From NCBI GenBank assembly GCA_032250585.1, contig JAVVFH010000022.1, positions 1 through 25,498 on the forward strand: a stretch of 25,498 bases of DNA. The letters run 5' to 3'. The position numbers and the translations under genes are program-made. This DNA is from JAVVFH01 sp032250585. GTDB lineage: Bacteria > Pseudomonadota > Gammaproteobacteria > Xanthomonadales > SZUA-36. Numbering within the stretch: position 1 is the first letter of the stretch; every line of letters starts with the position of its first letter. The notes under the pieces were generated by a model. The model made no database searches and was not told where the DNA came from. It saw only the letters and a program-made list of their open reading frames with translations. This document shows positions 20,689 through 25,498 of the stretch, piece by piece.

Positions 20689-22689
20689 TCAAGTGGGCGG
20701 TGACAGGGGCAGGTCGATGACGAACTCCACGCCCGCATCGTCCGGCAGATTCCGGGCGGCGACAGTGCCCCGGTGCGCCGCGGCGACCAGTCGCACGATG
20801 TAGAGGCCGAGGCCCAGGTGCGGGACCGTTCCACGCCGCTCGCGCAGGGAAACCAGGGAATCGAACAGGCGTTGCTGGAATTCCGCCGGCAGGCGGCTGC
20901 CGCTATTGCGCACGGCAAGCCGGCAATGTCCGTTGCGCCTGATTAAATCGACCGTAATCACGTCCTCTTCCCCACTCAGCGAAATCGCGTTGTCAACCAG
21001 TTTATCCAACGCTTGCGCCAACAGGTCGGGCGCGCAGCGCAGCGGCAACGTGCCCTCCGGCAGTGCGGTCGACAGCCGTCGGGCACGGTGCACCGAGCGG
21101 TACCCATCGACGCAGTTGCGGACCAGCTCAACGAGATCGACGTCTTCCCATTCGGCCGCCTCGATGGCGGTTTCCAGCCGGCTGGCTTCGCTCATCGCGC
21201 GCACGATGCCTGTTTGGCGATCCAGGCCTTCGCGCGCCCGCTCCAGGAAGCGCCGCGAGTCCTCATCGAGTTCCTGGTTGGCGAGGTTGTCGAGCGACGA
21301 GCGGGTGATGGCCAAAGGGGTTTTGAGTTCGTGCGAGAGTTTGCCGGCCAGCGTCTGCAGGTATTGGCTGTAATCGGCGACCGCCCGCAGCAAGCGCTCG
21401 TTGTTGCGTGCCAATTCGCCGAGCTCGTCACGATCGCCGGTCAGCGGTAGGATTTCGGGATCGACGCCGGGTGCCATGGCCTGGCTGACCGAGTTGCTGA
21501 GCCGCTCCACGCGCCGTGAGAGGCGGGTCGCGAAGTACCAGAGACCGACCGCCAGACCGAGAGCCAGCCCGAGGGTGGTCAGGACCAGGCGGCCCAGAGC
21601 CCGGTTGGTGATCAACAGCAGGCCTTCGGAGGCAGACTGCAGCACCAGCGTGCCGTGAACCTCGCCCTCGAGGCGCAGCGGCACGGCAACGGTGTTCATG
21701 ACTTCCGCCGATTCCGGCACCTGCAGCCAGTGAATGCTCTCATTACCTGCCAGCGCCTGGCGGACCACGGGCTGGTCCAGGCGCAGCGGTTCGAGCGGCC
21801 ATTGCGCACCCAGTTCCGGGCGCGAACCCGCCACCAGGCGATAAAGCAGTCGCTGGACCCAGGTCGTGCTGGCCGCGTTATCGGCCGCCGGGAAAGGACT
21901 TTCGCCGGAGCCCGCCAGCACCCAGCCTTGTCGATCCACCAGCCAGATACGCGTATTTTCGGCAGCGGAGCGGCGCAACCAGGCGGAAAGCCCGGTCCAG
22001 GGTTCGACCAGGCTGATCCAGGCGGCTTGCCGGTCACCGGCCCCGAGCGGCCCGGCGTGCCGACCCGTGGTGGTCTCTTCGACGCGGAAGCTGAGTGCGG
22101 TTTCATCGGCCTGCAACGGCAACGACAACTCGGCGCGATAACCCAGCCCGCTGTCCAGCCAGTAGCCATCGACCTGCCCTGCCGTCTCGCCATGAATGCG
22201 CACGTGCAGCGGTCCCGGCGCCTCGGGCCGAATATCGACGCGAAAAAAGCCTCGCGGGTTGCGCGCGGCCAGTTCGATGGCGTCCGCCGGTTTTGGCGCG
22301 CCACCGCCGGTGGCCGGCAGCGCGTCTCGCAACTCGAACAGCAGATACAACCGGCCACCGTGGCTGCCGGCCAGAAGATCGACGATGAGCCGCCCGTCGG
22401 CGGACTGGAACCTCAGGCCCTGGCCGGCATCCGGCCAGTCGTCCGCGTAGCCGTCCAACATCGGTTCCCGCAGCAACCGCCGCAGCGGCAGGTAGAGATC
22501 CGGCATGAAAATCAGCCGGGTCTGGTATTCAAAGGGCATGGCCGCTGCCAGCGTGCGCGCCGAGGACAGCAGCTTGTCCTCTTGCGCTTCGCGCAGGTAA
22601 CGTTCGAGTTCCTGCAGCAGTTTCCAGCCCGACCAGGGCAGCAGCAGCGTCAGTAGCGAGAGCGCCAACAGCTTGGTCCTGAGTTTCAT
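20689..22689 (-). CDS. pdsS: Dedicated sortase system sensor histidine kinase PdsS
   Basis: This 666-residue kinase fits the 'proteobacterial dedicated sortase system' histidine kinase family (PdsS). It has TM1 at about residues 6-22 (KLLALSLLTLLLPWSGW), a large periplasmic domain of about 340 residues (residues 25-365), TM2 at about 366-387 (LVLTTLGLALGLAVGLWYFA), a HAMP-like linker, the phospho-acceptor H453 in KLSHELKTPLAITRSSLDN, an N-box LDKLVDNAISLS and a G-box LGLGLYIVRLVAAAHRG. It lies 13 bases after pdsR, forming a regulator-kinase operon. The periplasmic domain is bigger than in ordinary envelope kinases, so it probably senses a periplasmic or surface signal. The gene divergent to this pair encodes a VIT/vWA sortase target, matching the known arrangement. 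Confidence 0.88.
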   Translation of the reverse strand: MKLRTKLLALSLLTLLLPWSGWKLLQELERYLREAQEDKLLSSARTLAAAMPFEYQTRLIFMPDLYLPLRRLLREPMLDGYADDWPDAGQGLRFQSADGRLIVDLLAGSHGGRLYLLFELRDALPATGGGAPKPADAIELAARNPRGFFRVDIRPEAPGPLHVRIHGETAGQVDGYWLDSGLGYRAELSLPLQADETALSFRVEETTTGRHAGPLGAGDRQAAWISLVEPWTGLSAWLRRSAAENTRIWLVDRQGWVLAGSGESPFPAADNAASTTWVQRLLYRLVAGSRPELGAQWPLEPLRLDQPVVRQALAGNESIHWLQVPESAEVMNTVAVPLRLEGEVHGTLVLQSASEGLLLITNRALGRLVLTTLGLALGLAVGLWYFATRLSRRVERLSNSVSQAMAPGVDPEILPLTGDRDELGELARNNERLLRAVADYSQYLQTLAGKLSHELKTPLAITRSSLDNLANQELDEDSRRFLERAREGLDRQTGIVRAMSEASRLETAIEAAEWEDVDLVELVRNCVDGYRSVHRARRLSTALPEGTLPLRCAPDLLAQALDKLVDNAISLSGEEDVITVDLIRRNGHCRLAVRNSGSRLPAEFQQRLFDSLVSLRERRGTVPHLGLGLYIVRLVAAAHRGTVAARNLPDDAGVEFVIDLPLSPPT

Positions 22690-22702
22690 CGGATTGCGGG
22701 TC

Positions 22703-23395
22703 TTAAACTGCCTTCCAGCGGTAGCCGGCGCCGTAGACGGTATCCAGCCGGTCGAACTCCGGATCGGCCTGCAGGAACTTGCGCCGGATGCGTTTCACGT
22801 GGCTGGTAATGGTCTGGTCGTCGACCAGCACGTTGGCGTCGTCCATCAGTTGCTGCCTGGAGCGTACGTGGCCGGGGTGGCGGATCAGTGAGTGGATGAT
22901 CCAGAACTCCGTCACGGTCAGGGGCACCGACTGGTCCTTCCAGCTCACCTCCATGCGCTCGACGGAAAACTTCAGTGGCCCCCGTTCCAGCGGCCGGGCG
23001 TCCTCTGCGGCCCCGGACAGCGCCTCGACGCGGCGAAACAGCGCCACGACGCGTGCCACCAGGTGCTGCAGGCTGATGTCCTTGGTCAGGTAATCGTCGG
23101 CGCCCAGGCGCAGGCCCGAAATCACGTCGAGGTCGGAATCACGCGCGGTCAGAAAAATAATCGGCAGGCTGCGCGACAGGCTGCGCAATTCGCGGCACAG
23201 TTCGAATCCGCCCTCCACCTGGTCCCCAAGGCCCACGTCGATGATGACCAGATCGGGCAGACGCCGGGTCATCGCCGCCAGCGCCGACGGCTTGTCCGAA
23301 TAGCCGCTGACCTGGTAACCGTAACGCCGCAGCGCATCCTCGTAATTGTGCCGGATCGTGGCCTCATCCTCCACGATCACGATGTGTCTTTGCAT
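22703..23395 (-). CDS. pdsR: Dedicated sortase system response regulator PdsR (OmpR family)
   Basis: This 230-residue response regulator has a receiver domain (MQRHIVIVEDEATIRHNYED; phospho-acceptor D53 in LVIIDVGLGD, T83 in FLTARDSDLD, K105 in YLTKDISLQ) and an OmpR-type winged helix (LTVTEFWIIHSLIRHPGHVRSRQQLMD, then DDQTITSHVKRIRRKF and TVYGAGYRWKAV). DNA-binding and operon position next to PdsS support the PdsR assignment over a generic OmpR member. GGAGG lies 5 bases before the ATG at 23395. It is divergent from the sortase-target gene, with 218 bases between, and is the obvious candidate to control that promoter. Confidence 0.88.
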   Translation of the reverse strand: MQRHIVIVEDEATIRHNYEDALRRYGYQVSGYSDKPSALAAMTRRLPDLVIIDVGLGDQVEGGFELCRELRSLSRSLPIIFLTARDSDLDVISGLRLGADDYLTKDISLQHLVARVVALFRRVEALSGAAEDARPLERGPLKFSVERMEVSWKDQSVPLTVTEFWIIHSLIRHPGHVRSRQQLMDDANVLVDDQTITSHVKRIRRKFLQADPEFDRLDTVYGAGYRWKAV

Positions 23396-23442
23396 GGTGC
23401 CTCCGCTGCCGGCACGAAGCGAAAGTCGCCCGCGCAGCAGAC

Positions 23443-23471
23443 ATCATACGGCGCCCGCGCGCGCAGGTGAA
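23443..23471 (-). promoter_or_regulatory. Candidate promoter of pdsR-pdsS
   Basis: On the minus strand TTCACC (23471-23466) and TATGAT (23448-23443) are 17 bases apart, with a leader of about 40 bases to the pdsR ATG. The -10 is good; the -35 is four of six. Confidence 0.5.
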
Positions 23472-23513
23472 TCGGGACGAGCCACCCTGCCCCTGCCTCG
23501 CCTTTATTTCGAC

Positions 23514-23591
23514 GCGGCTTTGCCACGGAAAGTCACGGCAAAGGCATCCCGCCGCGCTGCAATGGGTACCAGCAAAGCGGAAACCTTCCGC
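23514..23591 (+). other. Structured leader upstream of the sortase-target gene
   Basis: Several stems can form on the plus strand: CTTTGCC/GGCAAAG (23518-23524 with 23537-23543), GCTG/CAGC (23556-23559 with 23570-23573), and GCGGAA/TTCCGC (23577-23582 with 23586-23591). The last ends 11 bases before the AGGAG ribosome-binding site (23603-23607). GCGGC/GCCGC (23514-23518 with 23551-23555) could enclose the first hairpin if its outermost base pair is given up. No known riboswitch consensus fits in order. Confidence 0.4.
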
Positions 23592-23613
23592 CGCGATCCA
23601 CCAGGAGCCAGCA

Positions 23614-25498
23614 ATGACCGTATCCCGTCTTCGCCCAAGCCGCGCGGCCGTGCCCGCCGGAAACAATCGCCGCATGGAAGCCAGGCCGCCGATTCGCGAC
23701 TGGCTGGAGCACGACGCCCGGCGCAATCACCCACAACTTGCACGCCGCCTGTCGCGCCGGAAAGGTCGTTCTTTGCGCCGCAAGCCGCTGGCAATCCAGG
23801 ACCGGGTGCTGTTGTCTCTTTCCGCATTGTTGTTACTCCTGCTCGCGGTCGGCGTGGAAACCGCGCGCGCCGACCAGAACGCCGACTCCCGGTGGGGCAT
23901 GGTGTTTAAGGATCAGGGCAGCACCCAGCGGCGCGTGGCTATCGACAGCCGGGTCGAGGTGGAAGTGACCGGCATGATCGCGCGCTTTCACGTGGCGCAA
24001 CGTTTCCGTAACACCGGCCGCCGCTGGGCTGAAGCCGTCTACCGGTTTCCCCTGCCCGAAGGCGCGGCTGTGGACCGGTTGCACATCCAGGCCGGCCAGC
24101 GTGTCATCGAGGGTGAGATCCGGGAAAAAACCGATGCGCGGCGTCAGTACCAGGCCGCCCGATCCCAGGGCCAGATCGCATCCCTGGTCGAGCAGCAACG
24201 CCCCAACCAGTTCGAAACGCGGCTGGCGAACATTGGCCCGGACGAGGAAATTCTCGTCACGATCAGCTTTCTGGCGCCGGTCGATTACCGGCAAGGGCGC
24301 TTTGCCCTGCACCTGCCGTTGACCTTCACACCCCGCTGGCGGCCCGAATCGCCGCGCGCGACCGGACACGACGAGGCGCCGTCGCCGGTGATGCTGCCGC
24401 CCGCAAGGGTCGGCGAAACGGCTACTGGGGCGCTCGACGATCATTTCCTGACGATCGACGTCGATTTGCGCCCGGGGTTGGAACTGGCCGGCATCGAAAG
24501 TCGCTTCCACGAAATCGACCTGCACCCGACGTTGCACGGCTACCGGGTGTTTCTGGCTGACCCCGACACGCGCACAGACCGCGTTTTCGAACTGAACTGG
24601 ACGCCGGCCTTCGGCGCGTCGCCGGAAGCGGCACTGATGAGCTACGACGACGGCGACGCCGTCTACGCGATGCTGATGCTCGCGCCGCCGCTCGCAGAAA
24701 CGCTGGTCCCGCGCCCGCGGGAAGTGGTGCTGCTGATCGACACCTCGGGATCCATGGCCGGTGAATCGCTGCGGCAGGCCAAGGCGGCGCTGCGCCGGGC
24801 GCTCACCTTTCTGGAACCCGGCGACCTGTTCAATGTGATCGAATTCAATTCCGACAGCGAATCGCTGTTCGAGGCTTCGGTTGCGGCCGAGCCGGGCTAC
24901 CTGCTGCTGGCGGAAGACTTCATCGACGGCCTGCGTGCCGACGGCGGCACCCATATGGCCCCGGCGCTGGAAAGCGCCATGGGCATGCCGAGCCAGCAGG
25001 GGCTGCTGCGCCAGATTGTGTTCGTGACCGACGGCAGCGTCGGCAACGAGGCCGAACTGCTGCTCTTGCTGGCGGATGAGCTCGGCGCAAGCCGGCTGTT
25101 CACGGTCTCGATCGGATCCGCCCCCAACAGCTGGTTCATGCGCAAAGCGGCCGTAATCGGCCGCGGCAGCCACACCCACATCGGGCGCCGGGCCGACGTG
25201 GCGGCATCGATGGCAGAACTGTGGCGGCGCATCAAGAACCCGGCGGTCACGGATGTATGCGTGGACTGGGGCATGGAAGCGGAATTTTATCCGGAGATCG
25301 TACCCGACCTTTACGCGGGCGAGCCACTGTGGCTGTTGGCGCGCCTGCCGCGGGAACCGGTGGAGGTCAGCGTGTGCGGGGAGTTGGATGGGGCACCCTG
25401 GGAAATCCACAGCCGGCCCGTGGCGGCCACCGGCGGCCAGGACCTGGCCTTGCTGTGGGCCCGCAGCAAGGTCGAAGCGCTCGAAGACAGCCGCCTGT
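23614..25498 (+). CDS. Marine proteobacterial sortase target protein, VIT and vWA domains (C-terminus outside window)
   Basis: The plus frame from ATG 23614 is open to the window end (628 complete codons). AGGAG (23603-23607) is 6 bases upstream. An unusual Arg-rich N-terminal stretch of about 62 residues precedes a hydrophobic signal segment (VLLSLSALLLLLLAVGVE, about 65-82; cleavage near TARA-DQ). Next comes a VIT domain (about 112-222: FHVAQRFRNTGRRWAEAVYR, then EIREKTDARRQYQ, then LVEQQRPNQFETRLANIGPD) and a vWA domain with the MIDAS motif DTSGSM at 376-381, THMAPALESAM and IVFVTDGSVGNEAELL. This domain order is that of the dedicated sortase target family encoded beside pdsR-pdsS. The C-terminal sorting signal and the sortase gene should be to the right of the window; neither is visible here. 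An inter-alpha-trypsin-inhibitor-like vWA protein without sortase is the alternative. Confidence 0.88.
   Translation, partial: MTVSRLRPSRAAVPAGNNRRMEARPPIRDWLEHDARRNHPQLARRLSRRKGRSLRRKPLAIQDRVLLSLSALLLLLLAVGVETARADQNADSRWGMVFKDQGSTQRRVAIDSRVEVEVTGMIARFHVAQRFRNTGRRWAEAVYRFPLPEGAAVDRLHIQAGQRVIEGEIREKTDARRQYQAARSQGQIASLVEQQRPNQFETRLANIGPDEEILVTISFLAPVDYRQGRFALHLPLTFTPRWRPESPRATGHDEAPSPVMLPPARVGETATGALDDHFLTIDVDLRPGLELAGIESRFHEIDLHPTLHGYRVFLADPDTRTDRVFELNWTPAFGASPEAALMSYDDGDAVYAMLMLAPPLAETLVPRPREVVLLIDTSGSMAGESLRQAKAALRRALTFLEPGDLFNVIEFNSDSESLFEASVAAEPGYLLLAEDFIDGLRADGGTHMAPALESAMGMPSQQGLLRQIVFVTDGSVGNEAELLLLLADELGASRLFTVSIGSAPNSWFMRKAAVIGRGSHTHIGRRADVAASMAELWRRIKNPAVTDVCVDWGMEAEFYPEIVPDLYAGEPLWLLARLPREPVEVSVCGELDGAPWEIHSRPVAATGGQDLALLWARSKVEALEDSRL

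Noticed and set aside
20601..20690. trp attenuator or leader peptide upstream of trpE
   Set aside because: The only short frame next to trpE (ATG at 20610) has nine codons, no tryptophan, and overlaps the trpE start. No alternative antiterminator/terminator pair with a T-tract was found in the 88-base gap.
23514..23613. c-di-GMP (GEMM) riboswitch before the sortase-target gene
   Set aside because: GCAAAG-like strings occur, but the conserved GEMM segments are not present in order, and one string pairs perfectly with its own neighbour as a simple hairpin.
23833..25410. Minus-strand 525-residue open frame opposite the sortase target
   Set aside because: It is a GC-rich antisense shadow of the VIT/vWA coding frame, with no recognisable domain or ribosome-binding site.
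1..25498. CRISPR arrays, complete insertion sequences or prophage genes
   Set aside because: No regularly spaced direct repeats, transposase or phage structural genes were seen. The only repeats are the short tandem and REP-like ones listed.

Overview
The window looks like a chromosomal segment from a high-GC gammaproteobacterium. The left end carries the ygfB-pepP-ubiH-ubiI-type operon, divergent from zapA-ssrS(6S RNA)-ygfA, which is the classic gammaproteobacterial locus. The presence of Coq7, a proteobacterial dedicated sortase (Pds) two-component system and REP-like palindromes suggests a marine or environmental lineage near Xanthomonadales, Chromatiales or Woeseiales rather than an enteric. 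That placement is inference.

Layout. Bases 1-3617 (minus strand): ygfB, pepP, ubiH and a UbiI/UbiF-family FAD hydroxylase cut by the window edge. Bases 3695-6431 (plus): a ZapB-like coiled-coil protein, zapA, 6S RNA, 5-formyl-THF cyclo-ligase, an EVE-domain protein and rpiA. Bases 6460-7022: an NsrR-like Rrf2 regulator behind a perfect FNR-type box. Bases 7087-9646 (minus): a plant-type (ALDH12) P5C dehydrogenase and two tandem single-domain cyclic-nucleotide-binding-fold proteins. Bases 9998-12740 (plus): an accessory patch with a small membrane protein, then a chain of gene remnants (ATP-grasp, CocE/NonD hydrolase, HigB) spliced end to end, then an intact higA. A long palindromic terminator and tRNA-Gln close this patch. 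Bases 12907-13822 (minus): rpsI and rplM with a near-consensus promoter, followed by a tandem repeat and a REP-like inverted pair. Bases 13988-15065 (minus): a 2Fe-2S ferredoxin-like protein and a DUF481 outer-membrane protein. Bases 15238-15879 (plus): coq7. Bases 15883-20600 (minus): trpE-trpG-trpD-trpC plus an unrecognised exported protein overlapping trpC by 4 bases. Bases 20689-25498: the pdsR-pdsS regulator/kinase pair (minus), divergent from a VIT + vWA sortase-target protein (plus) that runs off the right edge.

Functional links. UbiH, the UbiI-family protein and Coq7 could supply the three ring hydroxylations of ubiquinone synthesis. PdsS/PdsR and the VIT/vWA protein form a Gram-negative single-target sortase system whose sortase gene should lie just to the right. 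The most unusual stretch is 10409-12434, where three unrelated gene fragments are joined at three apparent deletion junctions: real erosion near a tRNA gene, or an assembly chimera.
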